Source: Scleroderma bovista
Lineage: Eukaryota > Basidiomycota > Agaricomycetes > Boletales > Sclerodermataceae
Direction of reading: 5' to 3'
Assembly: GCA_037178675.1 (NCBI GenBank)
Contig: JAYMGJ010000165.1
Location: 1 to 64,000, forward strand
DNA: 64,000 bases
In this document: positions 1 through 11,897 of the stretch, one piece after another
How positions within the stretch are numbered: the first letter of the stretch is position 1
Layout of the letters: every line of letters begins with the position of its first letter
Made by a program: the position numbers and the translations under genes
Notes under the pieces: generated by a model
The model's input: only the letters and a program-made list of their open reading frames with translations
Told to the model about the DNA's origin: nothing
Databases searched by the model: none

Positions 1-324
1 CCTGCACTCGCACATCAGATATCCAGGCATCATGCCATATGCTCCCGTTTCACCCAACTACACCTCCACTCCCTCGAGAAAATATCTCGTCTCCCTGGGT
101 TCAGTGGGACCCTTACTCCTGGCATTAGTGTGTCACATGGCCTGGGAGATAGTGCAAGTATCCCGCAACGAGTCCCAGTGGAGTCCTTCCTGTCTTCACT
201 GCCTGTTTGTACTGATGATGGAGATGATGATGTTGACAATGATGCCGACAAAGACCATGGGGCTGATTTAGAGGAGCGGTGCGAGGCATTACAGCAAATC
301 CTGAGCATAACGACAGACACATAG
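1..324 (+). CDS. 3' end of an unidentified gene (partial)
   Basis: The first frame is open from base 1 to a TAG at 322-324, giving about 107 residues without an initiator, so this looks like the last exon of a gene that starts outside the window. The C-terminal third is acidic (a run of Asp around bases 210-250) and ends in a short helical Glu/Leu-rich segment. No domain was recognised. Two other frames are open over parts of the stretch, so the frame choice rests only on its being the longest and having an acidic tail typical of real fungal proteins. It could be non-coding or a relic, since it sits next to a transposon nest. Confidence 0.25.
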   Translation, partial: PALAHQISRHHAICSRFTQLHLHSLEKISRLPGFSGTLTPGISVSHGLGDSASIPQRVPVESFLSSLPVCTDDGDDDVDNDADKDHGADLEERCEALQQILSITTDT

Positions 325-858
325 ATAGCTAGTCTGCTGCAGCATCATTTGCACATATAGTGGAATTTAATACTACAGAATGCTTGCTAGATACGAGTAC
401 TACATGTACCTGAAAGTCCAACATAAAAATGTTGCGTAGTTGTTGAGTTATGCAAGCTCGCTGTCGGCAACGGCAATGAGAGGCATCAGAGATGACGTGC
501 AGGTGTTGCCAAACAGCTAGACATGCGTGAGAAGTATTCCCCAGCAGGTGGGAGAGACTGATGACAAATCCCTGCTGCACGGGAGCTCCAAATCTCTCTA
601 AGTACCCTACTTTATTCAATAATTATTCATTAAGGTGAGAGATGCCTCAAACGCCTCGTCTTAGACACACATCAAAACAGTAATATAGTGTCTAATTAGG
701 GTATTTATGTGGGAGTATCAGGTGGGGAGGGTTGGTTTGCTGATGTGTTGCTGCAGAATAGGACACAGAAAAGTGCAATTTAAGATATTATTTACATTGT
801 AGCTACTTTATCTGCATGGTATTCCATTCAGTATTCCATGCAGAACCTAGGGAGGACC
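325..858. other. Unannotated spacer left of the copia nest
   Basis: About 530 bases, AT-rich in its right half. No convincing ORF, RNA gene or repeat was seen. It ends at the target-site duplication of copia element A. Confidence 0.5.
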
Positions 859-863
859 ATAGG
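859..863. repeat. Left target-site duplication of copia A (ATAGG)
   Basis: The five bases ATAGG lie immediately before the TGTTGAAG start of an LTR fragment and recur at 12186-12190 immediately after the matching LTR end. Five-base duplications are normal for Ty1/copia integrases. The pair proves that everything between them entered as, or inside, one element. Confidence 0.9.
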
Positions 864-920
864 TGTTGAAGTCACACGTGCACCCAGTGTAAACCTTCGA
901 TGAAGTGCACACAAGACTGC
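864..920 (+). repeat. 5' LTR of copia A, left fragment
   Basis: These 57 bp match the first part of the complete LTR at 11898-12185, starting TGTTGAAG and ending GACTGC. The next base belongs to the RNase H coding end of copy B in the opposite direction. The expected continuation resumes only at 6366. Confidence 0.88.
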
Positions 921-3900
921 CAATGAAGAATAGTTCCACATTACCTTTCGTGACTGACATGCGGATTCCGTGGTAGCAGATGTCGATGTGCTTGGAGCAA
1001 GGCTCTGTTACAGGGTTGGATGCCATGAATATGGACCCCTGATTATCACTGCAGATCGGGATAGCTTTCAGCTTATAGCCAAGCTCACTGAGTAAACTCC
1101 GAATCCAGGTAACTTGGTGAGCACAATTGCTCAAAGCCATGTATTCGGCCTCAGTGGATGAGTACGCAATAGTCTTCTGCGCACGAGAAGTCCAACTGAT
1201 CAAGCCATCTGCAAGCTTCAGGTAGAAACCTGTTTGCAAGAGGCGAGAGGTAGGGTCTGATCCCCAATCTGAGTCCGTGCATGCAATCAGGCCAGCACCG
1301 GATCCACCGTTGTACACTAGGGAGTAATCAGGTGTACCAATCAAGTAGCGACAGATATAAAGCGCTTTGGACAGGTGGTCCTGGGATGGGTTCGTGGCAT
1401 GGCGTGAGAGATGTGTGACTGCAAAGGCAATGTCGGGCCTAGTGCCTAACATAAGGTACAGGAGGGACCCAATAACCGTCTGGAAATGGGAGCGGAGTTC
1501 TGCATCAACAGGCTCTGTATTCTTGGCGGCATAGTAGCCAGCTGGCAGTGGGGTGCTTGCGGACTTTGCATTTAGCATGCCACAGTGTTCGATGACCTTT
1601 TGGAGGTACGCGCATTGATCCAGGTGGATAGCGCGACCTTTGCAAATGATTCGCATTCGGAGGAACTCTTTAGGTTCTCCAAGGTCTCTGCACTCCCATT
1701 TGCACATGAACTGCACTTTGATGGCATCAACAACAGCCTTGTTAGGGCCACAGAATAAAGTGTCATCAACATAGATAATACCAATGACAATGTTGGTGCC
1801 TTTCTTCTTGTAGAAGAAGATGCCTGCTTCAGACTTAAGGCGCTCAAACCAAAGCTCTTTGAGAGACTCATCGAGTGTGCACCACCAAGCTAGGCCGGCC
1901 TGTTTGAGGCCATAGAGGGCACGCCAGAGGCGGAGCACTTTGCGCTCTTGCCCGGGAACTGCAAACCCTTTGGGTTGTTCCATGTAGATCTCTTCGTCAA
2001 GCTTGCCATGCAAGTAGGCGCTCCGAACGTCGAGTCCAGTAATGTACCAATTCTCAAGTGCGGCAAGTGCAAGCATGAGGTGCACTGCCTGGTTGAAATC
2101 TAATCCCTCAACCTGGGAGAAGCCTTTCGCTACTAAGCAGGCTTTCTTGCGGCCATCCGACTTCATGTCGAAGACCCATTGATTCTTTATGACCTTCTGG
2201 TCTTGGGGACGGTCAACTAGCTCAAAGACTTTGTGCTTTCACAGCACATCGAGCTCTTCTTGGCAAGCAAGTCGCCAGAGTTTCTGCTCAGCTTGGGGTA
2301 AGTGAGCAATGTCCTTGTAGGACCAGTTGCGAACGCTCTCATATTGAGGCTCACAGGTTTTGAGGGCTTTGCCCATCAGGAATCGGACTAGGTTTGCTCC
2401 CCCTTCCTCACACATCTTTTGCACATCTTCCTCACTGAGCATTGCAGAGGTGTTGGGGAAACCACCAGGAACATGGTCTGGTGTGTCTGGTTGTGGGGAC
2501 CTAGGGGCCTCACCCACTGTTTCTTGCCATTGAGAGGCACTTTCGATATCCCGGAGTTGCTCGACGGGATGTCACTGCTCACCATACACGTTACTGGGGC
2601 GCAATGGCGCTCTACGTTCACATTGGGGGCGGGCAGGGATATTCACTGCAGGGGGTCGCAGCGCATTCTGGTGGCGTTCAGCTCGGCCAGGGTGCTGCGG
2701 TGCCAGAGGTGGTGGATTTCTTGCCGGTGAAGGCATTCTCGGTGCCAGTGGAGGCACTGGAGATGGCGTACGGGGAGGATTTATTTGATTAGGCTCTTCC
2801 TCAGGAGCCTCGGGTTCCTCGCGCTTTGGATCATCATCCTGCACTTGGGGGTGTGGGTAGCCATGGTCATGTTCCACATCGTCATCACTGTCGGTATCAT
2901 TAGGGGGATTCCCTGGTGGATCAGTGGCTGGTTTCAGATTTGCCCTTCCGAAAGGGTTCTTGAGAGGTTCACGCCTGTTCTTAGGGCAGCGAGGGAAATA
3001 ACGCTTGTCAAAGATGGTGTGGGCAGCAGTAAATACTGCATTGGTGAAGCGCATAAACAAGAAATTGCGCTCATTGCCAGGGGCAACACCAAAATAAGTC
3101 ATAAGCTCCAACTTGGGAGCCATCTTATTTGCTCGAGCCAAGGCTGGGAGGTAGACAAAGGCTCCACAGCCAAATACACGTAGGTGGTCAATGTTAGGCA
3201 TCTCCCCCTTAAGCATTTCATGGGGGGTGCACCATTGCAGGCGAGCTACCGGAGTACGGTTGTAAATGTGGGTTGCATGAGCGAACACAAATTCCCGCCA
3301 GGAGTCAGGAATGCAGGCTTGATGCCGCATAGACTCAGCTTTATCCATGACAGTGCACCCTAAATGCTCAGCGCGGCCATTCTGCATGGGAGTTCTTGGA
3401 GCACTTTGGTATATTTTAATTCCTTTTTCAAGGAGTGCTCGATCAAAAAGATCGGATTTGTACTCTCCGCCGGCATCGGACATCCATCCAATGACATGCA
3501 TATCATGTTGGATGTGCACCATTTCAAGGAAATCTTTGGCAGCCGTAATTGCTGCAGCTTTGGAGCGAAGAGGCATAGTCCAGGCGTGAGAAGTATAGTC
3601 ATCGTAGAAGGTGATAACATATTTAAACTTCCGGTATGATGTAACCAGGAAGGATTTGAGGTCAGAGTGCACCAGCTCAAAGGGCTTGGAAGCACGTCTT
3701 TCATTCTCTGGGAAAGCTTGATTTGGCATCTTGCCAAGAGCACATCCAGGGCAAACACAGTCCTCAGTTGGAAAGTGGATCTCCGGGAAGCGCTGCGTAT
3801 ATTTTTGCGCACGTCGGAGTACCTCCTTCGAGGGGTGCCCGAATCTCCAGTGCATAATGTTGTAATCGACTTTGCTCACAGAGGCGATATATTTAGATTT

Positions 3901-5694
3901 AATTATCAGGATAGATCTAATCCCGAAAATGATGTTGCGATCATCTTCTGGGTCTGGCCCAAACCATAGGCGTTCAGCTTTATGAATGAGGCTAATGCCT
4001 TGCTTATTGCCAGTGACTTTGTAGTTATGCTGGAGCATTTCGCCCATAGAAATAAGGTGTGCAGTAGCACCTGGCATATGGAGCACTTGGGTGAGTGTGA
4101 TTACTTTCTCATCCCCAGAGTTGTGGTCTAGGCACTGGAGTAATACTGTGCCAATGCCAGCAATTAGTGCTACACCATTTGCAGTTTTGGCATAGTGTGC
4201 TCGCTTTAGCGCATTATAGGAGGCGAAATTGCCTATGTCACTGGTGAAGTGGCGTGATGTGCCAGAGTCTAGGAGCCAGAAGGCACCAGAAAGTTCACTA
4301 TTGTTGACCATTTTTCCCTTACAGCCAGCACAGCGCACATTATTCGAACACAAACAAATATATGCATTACTCGAGACACGACATGACAGATTGTAGTTAC
4401 TGCTCGCTATATACAGTGCCGGCGTAAAGCGCACATGTAAAGGGAGCATGTCAGTGTCGGTCAGCACGCGTGCAGAAGGTACTTGCCTGAAGAGGCTGGC
4501 CTCCACGCCTATTGCCATCGACATTGTGTTGTAGCGGTCGAGGACCATTGCATCGATTTCATCGAACTCGTCATCGGCGAAGGGCTTGTGGGTGAAGGGT
4601 TCATCATCCCCAAGGGAGATGGCATCCTCCTCATACATCGTGATGTGCTCCTCAAGACAAGGGCACTTCAGTGAGGAGGGACCAGCCTCGGGCTGGTCCA
4701 GGTTTGCACTCACCATTGACACAACTTGGTCGAGGGTGCAGATGGTTTGGCAGGAGGGCTCTACCCCCAGACAGTGTGCCAAGTCAAAGGCCTTGATAGT
4801 ATTTTCAAATGCGGGGGGGCCATAGTTGGTAGCACTGGGAGTGTGAGCCAAGGCACAAGGGTCGACAGTGGGCTCTGGTCCATCGTAGTGGATGTATGTG
4901 GCAAAGGTGGCTTGTTGGGCATTCTCACGGCGAGTGCGAGCCTTCTTGCCACCACGTCAAGTGCGACCTCCCTGTCCTTGGGCAGGAGCATTTCCACTTG
5001 TACCGCCATTGGACCTGCCTTGCTGCTGCTGCTGCTGGGCGAACTTGGGGTCAGCTGGCTTGCGCTTCACAGCGCTAAGCTTGTTTGCCTGGGGGCCCTT
5101 ACCACTGCCACAGGAAGAGGCGCCTTTCTGCTCAAAAGAGAGCATAGCGGCCTTGACAATCCCATCAAGCTTGAGGTTTTTGATCTCGTCCGGTGACATT
5201 TGGCTGAGGATCTGAGCTACGACCTCCATGGTGGGAGGGAGCTTACAAAGAATAATCATCGCCTGCACAGGGGCAGGGAACTCAAAGCCAGCATCCTTGA
5301 GATAAGCAAAGTGGCTAAGCACTTTGGTGATAGCCGGAGTGGGATGGGAGCCAGCAGGAATGGTAGTCGCCAGGAGCTTGCTAAGCTCAGCGTAGGCAGA
5401 GCCGATACTGGGGGCACCGAAGTTCTTCTTCAGGTGGTCCCAGACTTCCTTAATGCTGTCGAGATTCGAGACGGCGACCTGGATAGAGGGGGCAAGGCGC
5501 AAGGTGATATTACCGAGCGCTCTCTCAGTGTTGTCATCCCACTCCTTTCGGTCATCGTGACCGTCAGCAGGTTGTGTCGTCGAGTAAATGTACCATTGGC
5601 CTTGTGCCCGAAGGTAGGCCTGCATAGAGGTGTGCCACTGCTGCCAGTTGGAGCCAGTGAACATGGGGACCATCTTGTCAAGAGCGCTGGACAT
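921..5694 (-). pseudogene. copia B gag-pol (broken)
   Basis: Retrotransposon polyprotein, read from ATG 5694 downward. Domains in order: gag-like N-terminus; a basic Gln-rich linker with no CCHC knuckle; copia protease with LLDSG; integrase with an HHCC finger and the D,D-35-E triad including the last Glu (NGRAE); an acidic Pro-rich linker; RT with intact YVDD; RNase H with ACTDSDW. Breaks: TGA stops at 4957-4959, 2572-2574 and 2239-2241, a 27-base deletion in the RT N-terminal part near 2085, and loss of the last roughly 35 codons. At two of these three stops copy A has CGA, at one CAA. Confidence 0.9.
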
Positions 5695-6064
5695 GGTGAT
5701 GTTCTGTTGGGAGTCAACAGAGTCAGCAAGTGAATGTGACAATGGACAAGCAAGAAAAGAAGAAACACCTGAGTGCCAGTGAAGGCACTTCTGTCAACAG
5801 CTAACTCATGACTAAGGTATGCCGGCGCAAGTCATCGACGATGTTCGCCATGGTTGGCGCAAGTCATCAACGAACCTCGCCTGTGGCAATGCAGGTGCTC
5901 AACTAGGAGCTCACTGTCTGGCGCAAGTTGTCGACCGACTTCACCTTGTGGCTGTGCAGGGGCTCAGCTAGGAGCTCACTGTGGTCCACAGCGTCAAGCT
6001 AGTTAAAGTGACGCTCAGGGAGCTGGAGTGCTGTCTGGTGCATTGCTGCACACAGTGCGCTCAC

Positions 6065-6077
6065 GGGGCTCATAACC
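6065..6077 (-). other. Primer-binding site of copia B
   Basis: Directly inside the 5' LTR, the minus strand reads GGTTATGAGCCCC. This complements the anticodon stem-loop of initiator tRNA-Met (GGGCTCATAACC) rather than a tRNA 3' end. Drosophila copia is known to prime from an internal half of initiator tRNA-Met, so the same mechanism is inferred. Confidence 0.75.
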
Positions 6078-6365
6078 TGTTGAAGCAATACCTATATACA
6101 TAGAGGAACTGCTACTCCAACTCACCTGTTGGGTGGAGTGCACAACCTGAGATGGTAGCGGTAGCTGGTTAAGAGCTGTTATATTATATAAGCAATTAAC
6201 ACTGTTTATATACAACAAATAGTGTGACATGTGACTGTGACACGTGACATGTAACATGTAACATCTACTCTAAAGAGGACTATTACTAAGTCTACACTAA
6301 TATGGGTCGCAGTCTTGTGTGCACTTTGTCGACAGTTTATGCTGGGTGCACGTGTGACTTCAACA
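6078..6365 (-). repeat. 5' LTR of copia B (complete, 288 bp)
   Basis: On the minus strand it begins TGTTGAAG and ends CTTCAACA. It holds a TATATAAAC box, and upstream of that a cluster of GTCAC/CACGTG-like motifs. Length equals the 3' LTR of A and the solo LTR at 16344-16631. The base after it (6366) is already LTR of element A. Confidence 0.92.
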
Positions 6366-6563
6366 CTTTAGAGTAGATGTTACATGTCACATGTCACGTG
6401 TCACAGTCACGCATCACACTATTTGTTGTATATAAACAGCATACATCACTTATATAATATAACAGCTCTTGACCAGCTACCGCTATCATCTCAGGTTGTG
6501 CACTCCACCCAGCAGGTGAGTTGGAGTAGCAGTTCCTCTATGTATATAGGTATTGCTTCAACA
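6366..6563 (+). repeat. 5' LTR of copia A, right fragment
   Basis: Matches the last roughly 198 bp of the 288-bp LTR, including the TATATAAAC box, and ends TTCAACA. With 864-920 it forms one LTR interrupted by B, minus about 32 bp. Confidence 0.9.
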
Positions 6564-6575
6564 GGTTATGAGCCC
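6564..6575 (+). other. Primer-binding site of copia A
   Basis: GGTTATGAGCCC follows the LTR end without a gap and complements the initiator tRNA-Met anticodon arm, as in copy B. Confidence 0.75.
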
Positions 6576-6946
6576 TGTGAGTGCACTGTGTGCAGCAATG
6601 CACCAGGCAGCACTCCAGCTCCCTGAGCATCGCTTTAACTAGCTTGACACTATGGACCACAGTGAGCTCCTAGCTGAGCCCCTGCACAGCCACAAAGCAA
6701 AGTCAGTCGACAACTTGCACCAGACAGTGAGCTCCTAGTTGAGCACCTGTATTGCCCCAGGCGAAGTTTGTCAATGACTTGTGCCAACCATGGCGAACAT
6801 TGTCGACGACTTGCACCAGCATGACCTAGTCATGAGTTAGCTGTTGACAGAAGTGCTTTCACTAGCACTCAGGTGTTTCTTCTTTTCTTGCTTGTCCGTT
6901 GTCGCATTCACTTGCTGACTCTGTTGACTCCCAACAGAATATCACC

Positions 6947-9900
6947 ATGTCCAGTGCTCTTGACAAGATGGTCCCCATGTTCACTGGCTCCAACTGGCAG
7001 CAGTGGCACACCTCTATGCAGGCCTACCTTCGGGCACAAGGCCAATGGTACATCTACTCAATGACGCAACCTGCTGACGGTCATGATGACCGAAAGGAGT
7101 GGGATGACAACACTGAGAGGGCGCTCGGTAATATCACCTTGTGCCTTGCCCCCTCCATCCAGGTTGCTGTCTCGAATCTCGATAGCGTAAAGGATGTCTG
7201 GGACCACCTGAAGAAGAACTTTGGCGCCCCCAGTATTGGCTCTGCCTATGCTGAGCTTAGCAAGCTCCTCTCGACTACCATTCCTGCTGGCTCCCATCCC
7301 ACTCTGGCTATCACCAAGGTGCTTCGCCATTTCGCTTATCTTAAGGATGCTGGCTTTGAGTTCCCTGCCCCCGTGCAGGCAATGATCATCCTTTGCAAGC
7401 TCCCTCCCACTATGGAGGTTGTAGCTCAGATACTCAGCCAAACATTGCCAGACGAGATCAAGAATCTGAAGCCCGATGGGATCGTCAAGGCCGCTACGCT
7501 CTCTTTTGAGCAGAAAGGCGCCTCTTCTCGTGCCAGTGGTAAGGGCCCCCAGGCCAACAAGCTTAGCACTGTAAAGCACAAGCCAGCTGACCCCAAGTTC
7601 GCCCAGCAGCAGCAGCAAGGTGGGTCCAACGGCGGTATGAGTGGAAACACTCCTGCCCAAGGACAGGGAGGCCACACTCAACGTGGCAGCAAGAAGGCTC
7701 GCGCTCGTCACAAAAACGCCCAACAAGCCGCCTTCACTACTTATGTCCACTACAATGGACCAGAGCCCACTGTCAACCCTCGTGCCTTGGCTCACACTCC
7801 CAGTGCTGCCCACTACAGCCCCCCCACATTTGAAAATACTATCAAGGCCTTCGATTTGGCACACTGTCTGGGGGTAGAGCCCTCCTGCCAGACCATCCAC
7901 ACCCTCGACCAAGTTGTGTCAATGGCTAGTGCAAACCTGGACCAGCCCGAGGCCGGTCCCTCCTCGCTGAAGCACTCTTGTCTTGAGGAGCACATCATGA
8001 TGTATGAGGAGGATGCCATCTCCCTTGGGGATGATGAACCCTTCACCCACAAGCCCTTCACCGATGACGAGTTTGATGAAATCGATGCAATGGTCCTCGA
8101 CCGCTACAACACGATGTCGATGGCAATGGGCGTGGAGGCCAGCTTTTTCAGGCAAGTACCTTCCGCACGCATGCTGATCAACACTGACATGCTCCCTTTA
8201 CATGTGCGCTATACCCTGTCACTGTATATAGCAAGTAGTCACTACAATATGTCATGTCATATCTCGAGTAAAGCATATATCTGTTCATGTTCAAATGATG
8301 CGTGCTGTGCTGTATGTAAGGGAAAAATGATTGATGATAGCAAACTATCTGGTGCCTTCTGGCTACTAGACTCTGGCGCATCACGCCACTTCACCAGTGA
8401 CATAGGCAATTTTGCCTCCTACAATGCGCTAAAGCAAGCACACTACGCCAAAACAGCTAATGGTGTAGCACTAATTGCTGGCATTGGCACAGTATTACTC
8501 CGGTGCCTAGACCACAACTCAGGGGATGAGAAAGTAATCACACTCACCCAAGTGATCCATATGCCAGGTGCTACTGCACACCTTATTTCTATGGGCGAAA
8601 TGCTCCAGCATAACTACAAAGTCACTGGCAATAAGCAAGGCATTAGCCTCATTCATAAAGCTGAATGCCTATGGTTTGGGCCAGATCCAGAAGACGATCG
8701 CAATGTCATTTTTGGGATTAGATCTATCCCAATAATTAGATCTAACTACATCGCCTCCATGAGCAAAGTGGATTACGACATTATGCACTGGAGATTTGGG
8801 CACCCCTCAAAAGAAGTACTCCAACATGCACAAAAGCATGCGCAGCGCTTCCCAGAGATCCACTTTCCTACTGAGGACTGTGTTTGCCCTGGATGTGCTC
8901 TTGGCAAGATGCCAAATCAAGCTTTCCCAGAGAATGAAAGACGTGCTTCCAAGCCCTTTGAGCTGGTGCACTCTGACCTCAAATCCTTCCTGGTTACATC
9001 ATACCGGAAGTTTAAATATGTTATCACCTTCTACGATGACTATACTTCTCACGCCTGGACTATGTCTCTTTGCTCCAAAGCTGCAGCAATTACGGCTGCC
9101 AAAGATTTCCTCGAAATGGTACGCGTCCAACATGATATGCATGTCGTTGGATGGATGTCCGATGCTGGTGGAGAGTATAAATCTGATCTGTTTGATCAAG
9201 CACTCCTTGAAAAAGGAATTAAAATATATCAAAGTGCTCCAAGAACCCCCATGCAGAATGGCCACGCCAAGTGTTTAGGGTGCACTCTCATGGATAAAGC
9301 TGAGTCTATGTGGCATCAAGCCTGCATCCCTGACTCCTGGTGGGAATTTGTGTTCGCTCACGCAACCCACATTTACAACCGTACTCCGGTAGCTCGCCTG
9401 CGATGGTGCACCCCCCATGAAATGCTTAAGGGGGAGATGCCTAACATCAACCACCTCCATGTATTTGGCTGTGGAGCCTTTGTCTACCTCCCAACCTCAG
9501 CTCAAGCAAATAAGATGGCTCCCAAGTTGGAGCTTATGACTTATTTTAGTGTTGCCCCTGGCAATGAGCACAACTTCTTGTTTATGCACTCCACCAATGC
9601 AGTATTTACCACTGCTCACGCCGTCTTTGACAAGTGTCATTTCCCTTGCTGCCTCAAAAACAGGCACGAACCTCTCGAGAACCCTTTTGGAAGGGTAAAT
9701 CCAAAACCTACCACCGATTGACCAGGGAATCCCCCTGATGATATCAACAGTGATGACGATGTGGAACATGACCATGGCTACCCACATCCCCAAGCACAGG
9801 ATGACAATCCAAAGCATGAGGAACCTGAGGCTCCTGAGGAAGAGCCTAACCAAATAAATCCTCCCCATATGCCATCTCCAGTGCCTCCACTGGCACCAAG

Positions 9901-11851
9901 AATGCCTTCACCGGCGAGAAACCCGCCACCTCTGGCACCGCAGCACCCTGGCCGAGCTGAACGCCACCAGAATGTGCTGCGACCCCCTGCAGTGAATATC
10001 CCTGCCCGCCCCCAACATGAACATAGAGCACCATTGTGCCCCAGTAATGTGTATGGTGAGCAGCGACATCCTGTCGAGCAACTCTGAGATATCGAAAGTG
10101 CCTCTCGATGGAGAAAAACAGTGGGTGAGGCTCCTAGGCCCCAACAACCGGACACACCAGACCATGTTCCTGGTGGTTTCCCCGACACCTCTGCAACGCC
10201 CAGTGAGGAAGATGTGCAAAAGATGTGTGAGGAAGGGGGAGCAAACCTAGTCCGATTCCTGATGGGCAAAGCCCTCAAAACCCACGAGCCTCAATATGAG
10301 AGCATCCGCAACTGGTCCTACAAGGACATTGCTCGCTTACCCCAAGCTGAGCAGAAACTCTGGCGACTCGCTTGCCAAGAAGAGCTCAATGTGCTGCGAA
10401 GGCACAAAGTCTTTGAGCTAGTTGACCATCCCTGAGACCGGAAGGTCATAAAGAATCAATGGGTCTTCAACATAAAGTCAGATGGCCGCAAGAAAGCCTG
10501 CTTAGTAGCAAAAGGCTTCTCCCAGGTTGAGGGATTAGATTTCGACCAGGTCTTCTCACCAGTTGTGCACTTTGAAACAGTGCGCCTCATGCTTGTGCTT
10601 GCCGCACTTGAGAACTGGTATATCACTGGACTCAACATTCAGAGCACCTACTTGTATGGCAAGCTCGACGAAGAGATCTATATGGAACAACCCAAAGGGT
10701 TTGCAGTTCCTGGGCAAGAGCGCAAAGTGCTCCACCTCTGGCGTGCCCTCTATGGCCTCAAACAGGCCGGCCTAGCTTGGTGGTGCACACTTGATGAGTT
10801 TCTCAAGGAACTCGGGTTTGAGTGCCTTAAGTCTGAAGCAGGCATCTTCTTCTACAAGAAGAAAGGCACCAACATTGTCATTGGTATTATCTATGTTGAT
10901 GACGCACTATTCTGCAGCCCTAACAAGGCTGTTGTTGATCCCATCAAAGCGCAGTTCATGCACAAATGGGAGTGCAGAGACCTTGGAGAACCTAAGGAGT
11001 TTCTCCAGATGTGAATCACTCACAAAGGTCGTGCTATCCACCTGGATCAATGTGCGTACCTCCAAAAGGTCATTGAATGCTGTGGCATGCTCAATGCAAA
11101 GTCCGCAAGCACCCCACTGCCAGCTGGCTACTATGCCGCCAAGAACACAGAGCCTGTTGATGCAGAACTCCGCTCCCGTTTCCAGATGGTTATTGGGTCC
11201 CTTCTGTACCTTATGTTAGGCACTAGGCCCGACATTGCTTTTGCAGTCACACATCTTTCGTGTCATGCCACGAACCCATCCCAGGACCACCTAAACAAAG
11301 TGCTGTATATCTGTCGCTATTTAATTGGGACACCTACATACTCCCTAGTGTACAATGGTGGATCCGGTGCTGGCCTGATTGCATGCACGGACTCAGATTG
11401 GGGATCAGACCCTACCTCTCGCCTCTTGCAAACAGGTTTCTACCTGAAGCTTGCAGATGGCTTGATCAGTTGGACTTCTCGTGCGCAGAAGACTATTGCG
11501 TACTCGTCCACTGAGGCCGAATACATGGCTTTGAGCAATTGTGCTCACCAAGTTACCTGGATTCAGAGTTTACTCAGTGAGCTCGGCTATAAGCTGAAAG
11601 CTATCCCGATTTGTGGTGATAATCAGGGGTCCATATTCATGGCATCCAACCCTGTAACGGAGCCTCACTCCAAGCACATCAACATCCGCTACCATGGAAT
11701 CCGCGAGTCAGTCGCGAAAGGTAACATGGAACTATTCTTCATTGATGGTGCTGAGAATCCCACCAATCTGCTCACCAAGAACTTACCATGCGAGAAATTT
11801 GCAAAGTTCAGAGCACAACTAGGCTTACAATTTCCCTCTGGCAGCATCTAG
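6947..11851 (+). pseudogene. copia A gag-pol (broken)
   Basis: Polyprotein of the copia family. ATG 6947 is the first ATG after the leader and is shared with copy B. Order: gag; basic Gln-rich linker; protease (LLDSGAS); integrase (HHCC, then D,D motifs); RT with YVDD; RNase H with ACTDSDW and the complete C-terminus. Breaks are TGA stops at 9719-9721, 10085-10087, 10433-10435 and 11012-11014. In the integrase the catalytic glutamate after NGHA is Lys, whereas copy B keeps Glu. Codons for B and A differ mostly by transitions. Confidence 0.92.
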
Positions 11852-11888
11852 CGCCTTATTCGCTGAAGTGCTCTACATGCAGCACAGC

Positions 11889-11897
11889 GAGGGGGAG
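11889..11897 (+). other. Polypurine tract of copia A
   Basis: GAGGGGGAG lies directly before the 3' LTR and would prime plus-strand DNA synthesis. Confidence 0.75.

Larger units (their letters stand above)
921..6365 (-). mobile_element. Ty1/copia retrotransposon B, nested in A and 3'-truncated
   Basis: This is a copy of the same family as A in opposite orientation. Its 5' LTR (6078-6365), primer site and gag-pol are present. The 3' end of the RNase H domain and the entire 3' LTR are missing; coding sequence stops abruptly against an LTR fragment of A at 920/921. The simplest history is insertion of B into the 5' LTR of A, then a deletion spanning the right part of A's left LTR piece and B's 3' end. 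Because one flank is gone, B's own target-site duplication cannot be checked. Confidence 0.88.

Noticed and set aside
7058..7912. Long minus-strand ORF of 284 codons opposite copia gag
   Set aside because: It is the antisense shadow of gag with no motif; the mirror ORF occurs in copy B for the same reason.
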